In this document: piece by piece, positions 7,372-16,069 of the stretch
How the letters are laid out: every line of letters begins with the position of its first letter
Numbering within the stretch: position 1 is the first letter of the stretch
Assembly (NCBI RefSeq): GCF_946221635.1
Contig: NZ_CAMIHB010000007.1
Span: forward strand, 62,001-126,000
Reading direction: 5' to 3'
Source: an uncultured Rhodoferax sp.
GTDB taxonomy: Bacteria; Pseudomonadota; Gammaproteobacteria; Burkholderiales; Burkholderiaceae_C
DNA length: 64,000 nt
The notes under the pieces: generated by a model
What the model saw: only the letters and a program-made list of their open reading frames with translations
The model's database searches: none
Told to the model about the DNA's origin: nothing
Made by a program: the position numbers and the translations under genes

Positions 7372-8799
7372 ATGCAAAGTTCATCTACTCCTCCCCCTGT
7401 TCCTCTCACCCGTTCCGCCCGCTGGGCGCTGACCAGCCTCTCCCTGTCCCTGCTGCTGTCGTCCCTGGGAACCAGCATTGCCAATGTGGGCCTGCCCACG
7501 CTGGCGCAGGCCTTTGGCGCCATCTTTGCGCAGGTGCAGTGGGTGGTGCTGGCCTATCTGCTGGCCATCACCACGCTCATCGTCAGCGTCGGGCGGCTGG
7601 GCGATCTGCTGGGGCGCCGGCGCCTGCTGCTGGGCGGCATTGCGCTGTTCACGTTCGCCTCCGCTCTGTGCGGGCTGGCCCCCACCCTGCCCTGGCTCAT
7701 CGCCGCCCGTGCTTTGCAGGGCCTGGGTGCGGCGGTGATGATGGCGCTGACCATGGCCCTGGTGGGGGAGCTGGTGCCCAAGGCGCGTACCGGCAGTGCC
7801 ATGGGCCTGCTGGGCACCATGTCCGCCGTGGGCACGGCGCTGGGCCCCTCGCTGGGCGGCGTGCTGATTGCCACGCTGGGCTGGCGTGCGCTGTTTCTGG
7901 TGAACCTGCCGCTGGGCGCGCTGGCCCTGTTGTTCGCGGTCCGTTGTTTGCCTTCGGGTCAGGCGTCCGCGGCACCCTCGTCTGCGCGCTTTGACTACGC
8001 CGGCACCTTGCTGCTGGCCTTCACACTGGCGGCGTATGCGCTGGCCATGACCTTGGGGCACGGGCACTGGGGGCTGCGCAATCTGGGTTTGTTGGCCGCT
8101 GCTGCACTGGGGGTGGGGCTGTTTGTGCATGTCGAGGCCCGGGCTCCCGCGCCGCTGGTGCGGCTACAGATGTTCCGCGATGCAGGCCTAGGTGCGGGCC
8201 TGGTCATGAATGCGCTGGTGGCCACCGTGATGATGGCGACCTTCGTGGTCGGCCCCTTCTATTTGGCGCGCGGCCTGGGGCTGGAGATGGCTGCCGTGGG
8301 CGCCGTGATGGCCGTGGGGCCGGTGGTGTCTGCATTGACCGGGGTGTTGGCGGGTCGGTTGGTGGACCGCTTTGCCGCGCCGCGCATGGTGGCGGTGGGG
8401 CTGGCGGCCATGGTGGGCGGCGCTGTGGCGCTGGCCGTGTTGCCCCTGCTGTGGGGCGTGGCGGGCTATGTGACCGCCATGCTGGTGCTCACGCCCGGCT
8501 ACCAGCTCTTCCAGGCCGCCAACAACACGGCGGCATTGGCCGACATCCCGGCCGCGCAGCGCGGCGTTACCTCCGGCATGCTCAACCTCGCGCGCAATCT
8601 GGGGCTGGTGACCGGGGCCTCGCTCATGGGGGCGGTGTTTGCCTGGGCCGTGGGCACAGCGGAAGTGGCCTCGGCCGCCCCCGCGGCACTGGCCGCGGGC
8701 CTGCAGTGGACCTTTGCGCTGGCGGCGGTCTTGCTGGGTGGTGCGCTGGCCCTGGCCTGGCGTGGCGACACACGCGCAAAACCCACACTGGCCGCATGA
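7372..8799 (+). CDS. DHA2-family (14-TM) MFS drug/proton antiporter
   Basis: A 475-aa inner-membrane major facilitator. Start at ATG 7372 (MQSSSTPPPVPLTRSARW). Motif A appears in VGRLGDLLGRRRLLL, motif C in LGTMSAVGTALGPSLGGVLI, and NIANVGLP-like residues occur in TM1 (TSIANVGLPTLAQAF). About 14 hydrophobic segments match the EmrB/QacA subgroup. It probably exports a hydrophobic toxicant; the substrate is unknown. It is divergent from the LysR gene, and its stop lies 2 bp before the -35 of the copA promoter. Confidence 0.85.
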   Translation: MQSSSTPPPVPLTRSARWALTSLSLSLLLSSLGTSIANVGLPTLAQAFGAIFAQVQWVVLAYLLAITTLIVSVGRLGDLLGRRRLLLGGIALFTFASALCGLAPTLPWLIAARALQGLGAAVMMALTMALVGELVPKARTGSAMGLLGTMSAVGTALGPSLGGVLIATLGWRALFLVNLPLGALALLFAVRCLPSGQASAAPSSARFDYAGTLLLAFTLAAYALAMTLGHGHWGLRNLGLLAAAALGVGLFVHVEARAPAPLVRLQMFRDAGLGAGLVMNALVATVMMATFVVGPFYLARGLGLEMAAVGAVMAVGPVVSALTGVLAGRLVDRFAAPRMVAVGLAAMVGGAVALAVLPLLWGVAGYVTAMLVLTPGYQLFQAANNTAALADIPAAQRGVTSGMLNLARNLGLVTGASLMGAVFAWAVGTAEVASAAPAALAAGLQWTFALAAVLLGGALALAWRGDTRAKPTLAA

Positions 8800-8800
8800 C

Positions 8801-8837
8801 TTGACCTTCCCACCATGGCAAGGCTTACGCTCTGGCC
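8801..8837 (+). promoter_or_regulatory. CueR-regulated promoter of copA
   Basis: -35 TTGACC (8801-8806), CueR dyad ACCTTCC-CACCAT-GGCAAGGC, -10 TACGCT (8826-8831), 19-bp spacer. Counting about 7 nt from the -10 places the transcript start at or next to the ATG at 8838, and no Shine-Dalgarno is present, so the mRNA may be leaderless. Confidence 0.85.
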
Positions 8838-11081
8838 ATGACCACTGAAACTGTATCCCTGACCCCGATCGACATTGGCATAGGCGGCATGACCTGCGCG
8901 TCCTGCGTGATGCGCGTGGAAAAGGCGCTCAAGAAGGTGCCCGGCGTGGACAGCGCCACGGTGAACCTGGCGACCGAGTCCGCCCGCGTGCAGGTGAGCG
9001 ACCCGGCGCTGGAGCCGCGCCTGCGCCGCGCGGTGCGCGATGCGGGCTACGAGCCGCTGGCCGCGAATGCGGCGGTGGACGCCCAAGACGCCTCGCCCTG
9101 GGCCGGTTTTGCGCCGGTCGCGTGGGGGCTGGCTTTGTCACTGCCGTTGGTGATCCCCATGCTGGGCGATGTGTTGGGCCAGCACTGGATGCTGCCCGCG
9201 CTGTGGCAGTTCCTGCTGGCCACGCCGGTGCAGTTCATCCTGGGCGCGCGCTTCTACAAGGCAGGCTGGCATGCGCTGCTGGCGCGCAGCGGCAATATGG
9301 ATTTGCTGGTGGCGCTGGGTACCTCGGCGGGTTGGGCGCTGTCCGTCTGGCTGTGGCTTACGGCGCCGGATCACGCGGTACACGGCGGGCCCGCCATGGC
9401 GCCGCATCTGTACTTTGAAAGCAGCGCCGTGGTCGTGACGCTGGTGCTGCTGGGCAAGTGGCTGGAGGCGCGCACCAAGCGCCAGACAACGGCCGCCATC
9501 CGCGCGCTGCATGCGCTGCGGCCCGAGACGGCGCACCTGCTGGGGCGCGATGGTGAAGTGGATGTGCCTGTGAATGAAGTGCTGGTGGGCGACAAGATCG
9601 TGGTGAAGCCCGGCGAGCGCTTCCCCGTGGATGGCACGTTGTTGGAGGGCCGCACGCAGGTGGACGAGTCCATGTTGACCGGTGAGCCCCTGCCCGTGGC
9701 CAAGGACGTGGGCGCCAAGCTCACCGGCGGCAGCATCAACGGCGACGGTCGGGTGGTGCTGCAGGTGCGCGCGGTGGGGGTGGACACGGTGCTGTCCCAC
9801 ATCATCCGTCTGGTGGAAGACGCGCAGGCGGCCAAGGCGCCCATCCAGCGCCTGGTGGACCAGGTGAGTGCGGTGTTTGTACCCGTGGTGCTGCTGATTG
9901 CGCTGGGCACGCTGCTGGCCTGGTATTTCTCCGGCCATGGCTTTGAGACCGCGCTGGTGCATGCCGTGGCGGTGCTGGTCATCGCCTGCCCCTGCGCGCT
10001 GGGGCTGGCGACACCGGCCGCCATCATGGCCGGCACCGGCGTGGCGGCCAAACACGGCATCCTCATCAAGGATGCGCAGGCCTTGGAGCTGGCGCATACC
10101 GCGCGCGTGGTGGCGTTCGACAAGACCGGCACCCTCACCGTGGGCCAACCGCGCCTGACTGCGCTGGTGCCCGTGGGGCTGGCGGAGGATGACGCGCTGG
10201 GCCTGGCCGCCGGCCTGCAAAGCGGCAGCGAACACCCGCTGGCCCACGCAGTGGTGCAGGCGGCCCAGGACCGAGGGCTCGTGATGTTGGTGCCTACTGA
10301 CGTGCAAACCGTTCCAGGGCGTGGCACGCAGGGCGTTGTACCGCAGCCGGGCGATGTCGTCGGGCGCACGCTGCTGCTGGGCAGCCTGCGCTGGATGGGC
10401 GAGCTGGGGGTGGACCTGGCGACCGTGGCCGCGCAGGCGGAACAGCTGCAGCGCGCAGGCGCCACCGTTTCCGCCATGGCCGAGCGCACTGACACGGGTG
10501 TGACGCTGCTTGCCCTGCTGGCCTTTGCCGACGAACCCAAGCCCGGCGCAGCGCAGGCCCTGGCTACGCTCAAAGCCCGCGGCATCCAGACCGTGATGAT
10601 TTCCGGCGACAACCGCGGCGCGGCCGAAGCCATGGCGCAGCGCCTGGGGCTGGATGCCAAGGACGTGCTGGCCGAGGTGCTGCCGGGCGACAAGGCCGCC
10701 AAGGTGGCGGAGCTGAAAGCCGGAGGCCAAGGGGTTGCCATGGTGGGCGACGGAGTGAATGATGCGCCCGCGCTGGCTGCGGCCGACGTGGGCATGGCCA
10801 TGGCCAACCCCCACGGCGGTACCGACGTGGCCATGCACGCCGCCGGCATCACGCTGATGCGGGGCGACCCGCTGCTGGTGGCCGGTGCGCTGGACATCAG
10901 CCGCCGCACGGTGGCCAAGATCCGGCAGAACCTGTTCTGGGCTTTTGTCTACAACGCCGCCGGCATTCCCCTGGCCGCGCTGGGTTACCTGAGCCCGGTG
11001 GTCGCCGGCGCGGCCATGGCGCTGAGTTCGGTGAGCGTCATGACCAACGCCCTGCTGCTCAAGCGCTGGAAGCCGGATTGA
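8838..11081 (+). CDS. copA: Cu(I)-exporting P1B-type ATPase CopA
   Basis: A 747-aa inner-membrane copper pump. It has one N-terminal metal-binding domain (GGMTCASCV, Cys20/Cys23), a membrane region with the transport motif CPCALGLATP, the phosphorylation site DKTGTLTVG, the SEHPLAHA His-Pro motif of the nucleotide domain, and the hinge VGDGVNDAPALAAADVG. It exports Cu+ (possibly Ag+) to the periplasm and works with CopZ and CueR encoded 4 kb away. Its expression should be CueR-dependent through the promoter immediately upstream. Length is normal for a single-HMA CopA. Confidence 0.95.
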   Translation: MTTETVSLTPIDIGIGGMTCASCVMRVEKALKKVPGVDSATVNLATESARVQVSDPALEPRLRRAVRDAGYEPLAANAAVDAQDASPWAGFAPVAWGLALSLPLVIPMLGDVLGQHWMLPALWQFLLATPVQFILGARFYKAGWHALLARSGNMDLLVALGTSAGWALSVWLWLTAPDHAVHGGPAMAPHLYFESSAVVVTLVLLGKWLEARTKRQTTAAIRALHALRPETAHLLGRDGEVDVPVNEVLVGDKIVVKPGERFPVDGTLLEGRTQVDESMLTGEPLPVAKDVGAKLTGGSINGDGRVVLQVRAVGVDTVLSHIIRLVEDAQAAKAPIQRLVDQVSAVFVPVVLLIALGTLLAWYFSGHGFETALVHAVAVLVIACPCALGLATPAAIMAGTGVAAKHGILIKDAQALELAHTARVVAFDKTGTLTVGQPRLTALVPVGLAEDDALGLAAGLQSGSEHPLAHAVVQAAQDRGLVMLVPTDVQTVPGRGTQGVVPQPGDVVGRTLLLGSLRWMGELGVDLATVAAQAEQLQRAGATVSAMAERTDTGVTLLALLAFADEPKPGAAQALATLKARGIQTVMISGDNRGAAEAMAQRLGLDAKDVLAEVLPGDKAAKVAELKAGGQGVAMVGDGVNDAPALAAADVGMAMANPHGGTDVAMHAAGITLMRGDPLLVAGALDISRRTVAKIRQNLFWAFVYNAAGIPLAALGYLSPVVAGAAMALSSVSVMTNALLLKRWKPD

Positions 11082-11090
11082 GTGCAATTT

Positions 11091-11147
11091 AAGAGCTAAA
11101 TGGGCTGCTAGCCCTCGTCAGTATTGCGCCAATAGCTCCTAAAAAAG
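11091..11147 (-). repeat. dispersed repeat, copy 2 (diverged)
   Basis: Minus strand: 'aggagctattggcgcaatac' then 'tgacgagggctagcagccc', matching the family core (agctgctcgcacagtattgacgagggctag at 43.3 kb) with several changes. It lies between the convergent copA and DUF4124 genes. Confidence 0.6.
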
Positions 11148-11155
11148 GAGCAAGC

Positions 11156-11695
11156 CTATTTGACGCAGGCTGCGAAGTGGTTGTTGCCGTTGGACATGCA
11201 CTGGTAGAAGCTGCGGTCCTTGCCACTGGAGAACTGGCAGTGCGCCAGCGTGGTCTGGGCCTTGGCGTTGCGCAGCTTGGCGGCGTTGCTGTCGTGGTCG
11301 GCCTGGCTGATGTAGCCGTCCTTGAAGTTCTTGGCCAGCACTTCCAGCGCGGTGTCGGCCTGGTCCTGGGCGTTCTTGACCGCGCTCACGCAGTCCAGCG
11401 GGACGTCCTTGGCGTCTTTCTTCTTCAGCGCCTGTTCGGCGCCCTTGACAAAGTCCTGCACGTCCTTGGGGATCTTCTTGGTGCCGTCGGGGTTGTATTC
11501 GACGGCCTTGCCGCTGTTGTTGCCACCAAAACCGCTGTTGCTGTGCAGCTTCATGGGCTCACTGCCCTTGTCGCCGGCGGGAGGCTGGGAGCCATAGTGT
11601 GTCTTGCCCTCGGCGTCCACCCACTTGTAGACACCCTGGGTGTGGGACAGGACAGGTGCAAGGCACAGGCTCAGGAGCAGGACGACGTGGCGCAT
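11156..11695 (-). CDS. DUF4124-domain periplasmic protein
   Basis: A 179-aa protein with a signal peptide (MRHVVLLLSLCLAPVLSHTQG) and the short N-terminal DUF4124 motif GVYKWVDAEGKTHYGSQPP just after cleavage. The rest is hydrophilic, lysine-rich, with four C-terminal cysteines (DCVSAV, LAHCQF, YQCMSN, AACVK) that could form disulfides in the periplasm. The family is common in proteobacteria and has no assigned function. ATG 11695 puts the signal peptide first; the much longer antisense frame through the chemoreceptor region is rejected. Confidence 0.8.
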   Translation of the reverse strand: MRHVVLLLSLCLAPVLSHTQGVYKWVDAEGKTHYGSQPPAGDKGSEPMKLHSNSGFGGNNSGKAVEYNPDGTKKIPKDVQDFVKGAEQALKKKDAKDVPLDCVSAVKNAQDQADTALEVLAKNFKDGYISQADHDSNAAKLRNAKAQTTLAHCQFSSGKDRSFYQCMSNGNNHFAACVK

Positions 11696-11917
11696 GGGTA
11701 GGTGGCAAATGGGCTTGGCCTGACATGGTAGCGAGTGCCATTGACAGCATGCGGACATGCTGCGGTGCAGCAGTCGACCACCTAATTTGGCGTAGATCAA
11801 GAAATACGGACCATCTTGCCCGTTGGCGCGGGTAAGCTTGCGGCAGTCTTGTTCTTGCCTGCAGACTCTGAAAAAATGGCCCACGCTTGGCAGGCGCGCC
11901 ACCCAAAAGGAAAACCC

Positions 11918-13492
11918 ATGAACACCATGTCCCTGATGCGGCTCTTCACCATTCGTTTGCGCATGTTGGGTGCCATTGCCATGGTGCTGACCCTGCTGGC
12001 CATGCTGGGTATTGGTGGTCTCTGGGGCATGGGCAAGATCCAGGACCAGAGCGATGCTTTCCTGGACAACTCCTTCGCCGAGATGCAGCACCTGGGCCGC
12101 CTGCAGGCCGCCATGAGCACGGTGCGCGAGGCCGAGAAGGACATGATCATCGAGTACGAGCGTCCGGCCGAGGTGGAAAAGGCCTACGCCCGCTGGAAGT
12201 CGCACCTGGAGGAGGTGAATGGGATCGCGGCCCACTTCCTGGAAGGGGTGGAAGATCCCGACAACCCCGTGGTGCGCCAGCTCCAGGCCGACCTCAAGGA
12301 GTACACCGGCCTGTTTGAGCCCGTGGCCAGCCAGCTCAAGTCCAGCGGCTACGAGTCGGCCACCATCGCCAACCGCATGAGCCAGAAGGCGCTGGCCCAG
12401 ATTGGCAAGGTCATGCAGCACATGAAGACGCTGGAAGACGTGCTGCAGGACGAAGCGAACAAGGCCGTCCAGGAGCAGCAAAAGGTCAGCGGCACCATCA
12501 AGTGGCTGTTCATGGGCGCACTGGCCCTGGCCACGCTGGTCGTGGTGCCGCTTACCATCCTGAACATGAACTCCATCTGCCGCCCGCTGGAGCAGGCGCG
12601 CCAGCTGGCCCAAGCGATTGCCGGGGGCGACCTGTCGCAGCGCATGGATGTGCAGGGCAAGGACGAGGTGGCCGATCTGCAGCGTGCGCAGAAGGCCATG
12701 CAGGAAGGCCTCAGCGCCCTGGTCTCGCAGGTGCGCAATGCCAGCGAGAGTGTGGCCCTGGCCAGCCAGGAAATCGCCTCGGGCAACCAGGACCTGTCCT
12801 TGCGCACCGAAAAATCCGCCAGCAGCGTGCAGGCCACCGTGGGTTCCCTCAGCGAGCTCACCACCAATGTGCAGCAGACCGCCCAGTCTGCCCAGACCGC
12901 GCGCCAGCTCTCCGATTCCGCCTCGGCCCTGGCGGTGCGCGGGGGCCAGGTGGTGACGCAGGCGGTGGGCAGCATGCACGAGATCGCGGCCTCCAGCACC
13001 AAGATCAGCGACATCATCGGCCTGATCGACTCCATCGCCTTCCAGACCAACATCCTGGCGCTCAATGCCGCAGTGGAGGCCGCCCGTGCCGGTGAACAGG
13101 GCCGCGGTTTTGCCGTCGTGGCTTCCGAGGTGCGCAGCCTGGCCAAGCGCTCGGCCGACGCGGCGCAGGAGATCAAGGTGCTGGTGGGCAGCAGCGTGAC
13201 GGCGGTGGACGGCGGTGTGAAGCTGGTGGAAGAAGCCGGTGCCGCTATGCAGGAGATGGTGACCGGCGTGCAGCGCGTGGGCGGCATCATCGGCGAAATC
13301 ACCGACGCTGCGACCGAACAGTCCAGTGGCATCGCCCAGGTCAATGCCTCCGTGGGCGAGATCGACCAGGCCACCCAGCAGAACGCCGCCCTGGTGGAGC
13401 AGTCGGCCGCAGCGGCCGAGTCCCTGCGCGAACAGGCCGAGCGCCTGGCCCAGGTGGTGCGCCAGTTCCGCCTGCAGGACAGCCTGGCCTGA
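11918..13492 (+). CDS. methyl-accepting chemotaxis protein
   Basis: A 524-aa chemoreceptor. TM1 is near 12-34, followed by a periplasmic four-helix-bundle sensor (about 35-195), TM2 near 200-218, HAMP (NSICRPLEQARQLAQAIAGGDLSQRM), and a long cytoplasmic coiled coil with the hairpin tip IDSIAFQTNILALNAAVEAA that binds CheA/CheW. It ends HEQ-rich (QNAALVEQSAAAAESLREQ). Start at ATG 11918 after an AAAAGG ribosome site; the earlier ATG at 11816 lacks one. The ligand is unknown. It is a different receptor from the one at 16070. Confidence 0.92.
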   Translation: MNTMSLMRLFTIRLRMLGAIAMVLTLLAMLGIGGLWGMGKIQDQSDAFLDNSFAEMQHLGRLQAAMSTVREAEKDMIIEYERPAEVEKAYARWKSHLEEVNGIAAHFLEGVEDPDNPVVRQLQADLKEYTGLFEPVASQLKSSGYESATIANRMSQKALAQIGKVMQHMKTLEDVLQDEANKAVQEQQKVSGTIKWLFMGALALATLVVVPLTILNMNSICRPLEQARQLAQAIAGGDLSQRMDVQGKDEVADLQRAQKAMQEGLSALVSQVRNASESVALASQEIASGNQDLSLRTEKSASSVQATVGSLSELTTNVQQTAQSAQTARQLSDSASALAVRGGQVVTQAVGSMHEIAASSTKISDIIGLIDSIAFQTNILALNAAVEAARAGEQGRGFAVVASEVRSLAKRSADAAQEIKVLVGSSVTAVDGGVKLVEEAGAAMQEMVTGVQRVGGIIGEITDAATEQSSGIAQVNASVGEIDQATQQNAALVEQSAAAAESLREQAERLAQVVRQFRLQDSLA

Positions 13493-13499
13493 ACCCGGA

Positions 13500-14690
13500 G
13501 TGAACCCTCCCGACCGGCAGGCCTGGGCGCTGGCCCTGGCCCTTTCCCTGGGAGCGGCAGTTTCCCTGGGCATCACGCGCTTTGCCTATGGCCTGCTGCT
13601 GCCGGCCATGCGCAGTGACCTGGGTTGGAGCTACACCCTGGCAGGCGCGATGAACACGGCCAATGCGCTGGGCTACTTTCTCGGCGCGTTGGCCACGCCC
13701 TGGTTGATGCGGCGCCATGGTCCCGCCGTCCTGCTGTGGGGTGGTGCAGCCCTGGCCAGCGGCTTCATGGGATTGAGCGGTTTCTTTGTCGATGCGCAGG
13801 CACTGTTGCTGCAGCGACTGCTGGCCGGCGTGGCCAGTGCGCTGGTCTTCATCGCCGGGGGCTTGCTGGCGGCCCGCCTGGGCGCGCGGTATCCGCGGCA
13901 CAGCGGCCTGTTGCTGGGCATGTACTACGGCGGCACCGGTCTGGGCATTGTGCTGTCGGCGCTGCTGGTGCCCTGGCTGCTGGAGCTGACCCAGGCCCAG
14001 CCGCACGGCTGGCGCTGGGCCTGGTGGGTGCTGGCCCTGGCCTGCGCCCTGGCCAGCGCGGTACTGCGCTGGCCCGCCCGCGTGATGGCGGCACAAGAGG
14101 CGCCGGCCACGGCGCTGGGCAGCGGCCCCCGGCGTTTCCATTGGGGCGACTTTGCTTTTGGGCTGGCGGGCTACACCCTGTTTGGCGTGGGCTATATCGG
14201 TTACATGACCTTTGTGGTGGCGCTGTTGCGCGCGCAGGGCGCCGGCGTTGGCGCCATCACCGTGTTCTATGCCCTGCTGGGGCTGGCCGTGGTGGCGTCC
14301 GGTCGCATCTGGGCGGCTCTGCTGGACCGCCACAGGACCGGGCGTCCCCTGGCCACGCTCAACGCCCTGCTGGGCGTGGCCACGGTGCTGCCTGCGCTGA
14401 CGCAGTGGTGGCCCGTGGTGCTGGCTTCCGGCCTGCTGTTTGGCGGGGTGTTCCTGTCGGTGGTGGCGTCCACCACGGCGCTGGTGCGACACAACCTGCC
14501 GCCGGCCGCCTGGGCGGCCGGCATCAGCGCGTTCACCACCGTGTTTGCGGCGGGCCAGATCGTGGGCCCCACCGTGGTGGGCTGGATCGCCGATGGCCCG
14601 GGCGGGCTGGCGCGTGGCCTGCTGTTCTCGGCCGCCGCCCTGTGGCTGGGCGCGGCGCTGGCCTCCCGGCAGAAAGCGCTATCGGCCTAA
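13500..14690 (+). CDS. YbfB/YjiJ-type MFS transporter
   Basis: A roughly 396-aa MFS carrier of the YbfB/YjiJ family. TM1 reads SLGAAVSLGITRFAYGLLLPAM, followed by DLGWSYTLAGAMNTANALGY, typical of this group, and about 12 hydrophobic segments. The substrate is unknown. The start is uncertain: GTG 13500 is the first codon in frame that keeps TM1 intact, but its GGAG is too close to be an ideal ribosome site, so an alternative start codon may be used. It begins 8 bp after the chemoreceptor gene. Its stop overlaps the stop of the convergent amidotransferase gene by 4 bp. Confidence 0.8.
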   Translation: MNPPDRQAWALALALSLGAAVSLGITRFAYGLLLPAMRSDLGWSYTLAGAMNTANALGYFLGALATPWLMRRHGPAVLLWGGAALASGFMGLSGFFVDAQALLLQRLLAGVASALVFIAGGLLAARLGARYPRHSGLLLGMYYGGTGLGIVLSALLVPWLLELTQAQPHGWRWAWWVLALACALASAVLRWPARVMAAQEAPATALGSGPRRFHWGDFAFGLAGYTLFGVGYIGYMTFVVALLRAQGAGVGAITVFYALLGLAVVASGRIWAALLDRHRTGRPLATLNALLGVATVLPALTQWWPVVLASGLLFGGVFLSVVASTTALVRHNLPPAAWAAGISAFTTVFAAGQIVGPTVVGWIADGPGGLARGLLFSAAALWLGAALASRQKALSA

Positions 14691-15409
14691 GCCGGCTGGC
14701 CTACGCGGCCTTCCACAAATGCCACCATCAGGCGCGCGAAGTCGATGCCCTCATGGCCCTGGGCCAGGCTGGCAATGCTGGCTTCGTAGTGCGCGTCGCC
14801 CAGCAGGGTGCGGCGCTTGTGGAGCAGGTGGGCGCTGTAGTCCTCCACGAATTCGGGGTGGGGCTGGATGCAGAGCACTTCCTTCCCACGCGCATAGGCC
14901 GCAATGGGGCAGCGGTCGCTGCTGGCCAGCAGGGTAGCGCCACTGGGCAGTTCCAGCACCTGGTCCTGGTGGCTGGCCAACAGGGCAAAGCTGGCACGCT
15001 CCGGCTCGGGCAGCAGCTCCCGGGCATGCCAGGTGTAGGTATTGCGGCCGGTGACCCAGCCATTGGGCGCGCGGCCGACCTTGGCCCCCATGCACAGGGC
15101 GATGAGCTGGTGGCCAAAGCACACGCCCAGCAGCTTGGTGTCGGTGTCCAGCAGTTCGGTCACGCGGCGGCGCAGTTCCACGATCCAGGGCTCGTCCGAA
15201 AAGGAATCGGACTTGCTGCCGGTCAGCAGTACGGCGTCGTAGTCGGCAAAGGAGGCGGGGTACTCGCCCAGCGGGGTGCTGAAACGGTCCATCGTCCAGT
15301 CGGTGGCGCCGGCTTTGCGCAGCACCCGCTCCATCATGGTGGCGTAGTTGCCGTAGGTGGGCACCAGGGCGGCCTCGATGGTGTCGTTGTCCAGAATGCA
15401 GAGTTTCAT
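14687..15409 (-). CDS. class I glutamine amidotransferase (GMP synthase-like)
   Basis: A 240-aa stand-alone GATase1 protein. Nucleophile Cys in LLGVCFGHQLIA and His/Glu in CIQPHPEF complete the catalytic triad that hydrolyses glutamine to supply ammonia. It lacks an ATP-pyrophosphatase domain, so it is not GuaA; relatives (YfeJ-like) include glutamine amidotransferase-like proteins acting on unknown acceptors. ATG 15409 (MKLCILDND) begins the Rossmann-like fold directly. It is convergent with the MFS gene and divergent from infA. Confidence 0.85.
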   Translation of the reverse strand: MKLCILDNDTIEAALVPTYGNYATMMERVLRKAGATDWTMDRFSTPLGEYPASFADYDAVLLTGSKSDSFSDEPWIVELRRRVTELLDTDTKLLGVCFGHQLIALCMGAKVGRAPNGWVTGRNTYTWHARELLPEPERASFALLASHQDQVLELPSGATLLASSDRCPIAAYARGKEVLCIQPHPEFVEDYSAHLLHKRRTLLGDAHYEASIASLAQGHEGIDFARLMVAFVEGRVGQPA

Positions 15410-15712
15410 GCCCGGATTTTCGCAGTTTCGCCCTGAAAACCACAGCCATGAGGGTCTTTCGCTGCCCATGCAGGCCTGAAAAGGCCTAGCGTGCTACAGT
15501 ACAGGACTGCCTGAAGGCCTGTTCGGCCGTGCTCCGGCAGCACGTTGCGGCCCCGTGCCGCCCATGCCGTGGGCCCCGCCCTGCCGGCCTTTTCGCAGCG
15601 AACTGCAACCCGTTCCATCCACGGCCGTACCGTGGCAGCCCTCTGACCTTGGGGCTCTGAAGGGACGCGCAGGGCCGCTGCACACCGATTACAGCCTCTT
15701 GAGGAAAAGCAT
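15410..15712 (+). promoter_or_regulatory. long GC-rich leader/promoter region of infA
   Basis: About 300 bp hold no gene. A possible -10 (TACAGT, near 15493) would give a 5' leader of over 200 nt. The leader contains GC-rich dyads, for example GTGCT-CCGGC-AGCAC near 15529-15543. A ribosome site TTGAGGAAAAG precedes the ATG. It also includes the divergent promoter area of the amidotransferase gene. No known riboswitch was recognised. Confidence 0.4.
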
Positions 15713-15961
15713 ATGGCCAAAGAAGACCTGATTGAAATGATGGGCGTTGTCAACGAAGTGTTGCCCGACACGCGTTTCCGCGTGACCCTGGACAACGGAC
15801 ACCAGCTGATCGCCTATTCCGCCGGCAAGATGCGCAAGAACCACATCCGCATTCTGGCGGGTGACCGCGTGTCGCTGGAACTGTCGCCCTACGACCTGAG
15901 CAAGGGCCGGATCAACTTCCGCCACATCGAAGGCCGCGCGCCCATGACCCCGCGCCGTTAA
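15713..15961 (+). CDS. infA: translation initiation factor IF-1
   Basis: An 82-aa S1/OB-fold protein. MAKEDLIEMMGVVNEVLPDTRF, the strand ITF-like FRVTLDNGHQLIAYSAGKMRKN and the basic IRILAGDRVSLELSPYDLSKGRI match IF-1, which occupies the 30S A site during initiation. It is about ten residues longer than E. coli IF-1 because of a C-terminal tail (EGRAPMTPRR). It stands alone rather than in the ribosomal-protein operon; betaproteobacteria commonly carry such an extra infA. The long leader suggests post-transcriptional or cold-type control, which is inference. Confidence 0.93.
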   Translation: MAKEDLIEMMGVVNEVLPDTRFRVTLDNGHQLIAYSAGKMRKNHIRILAGDRVSLELSPYDLSKGRINFRHIEGRAPMTPRR

Positions 15962-16010
15962 GGCCGCACTCCCCGGCCGCCAGCCTGCTCCCGTCCATCG
16001 GGAACCCTTT

Positions 16011-16060
16011 TGCTATCGAAAGAGGAGCTGCTTGCGTAGTATCTACGGGGGCCAGGGCCA
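16011..16060 (+). repeat. dispersed repeat, copy 3
   Basis: Plus strand: 'tgctatcgaaagaggagctg' then 'cttgcgtagtatctacgggg' then 'gccagggcc'. It lies in the gap between the convergent infA and chemoreceptor genes. Confidence 0.7.
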
Positions 16061-16069
16061 GTTTTCTTC

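Noticed and set aside
11156..13576. Very long minus-strand frame (806 codons) opposite the chemoreceptor
   Set aside because: Only its 3' end is the DUF4124 gene. The rest is a His/Leu/Gly-rich shadow of the GC3-biased plus-strand gene.
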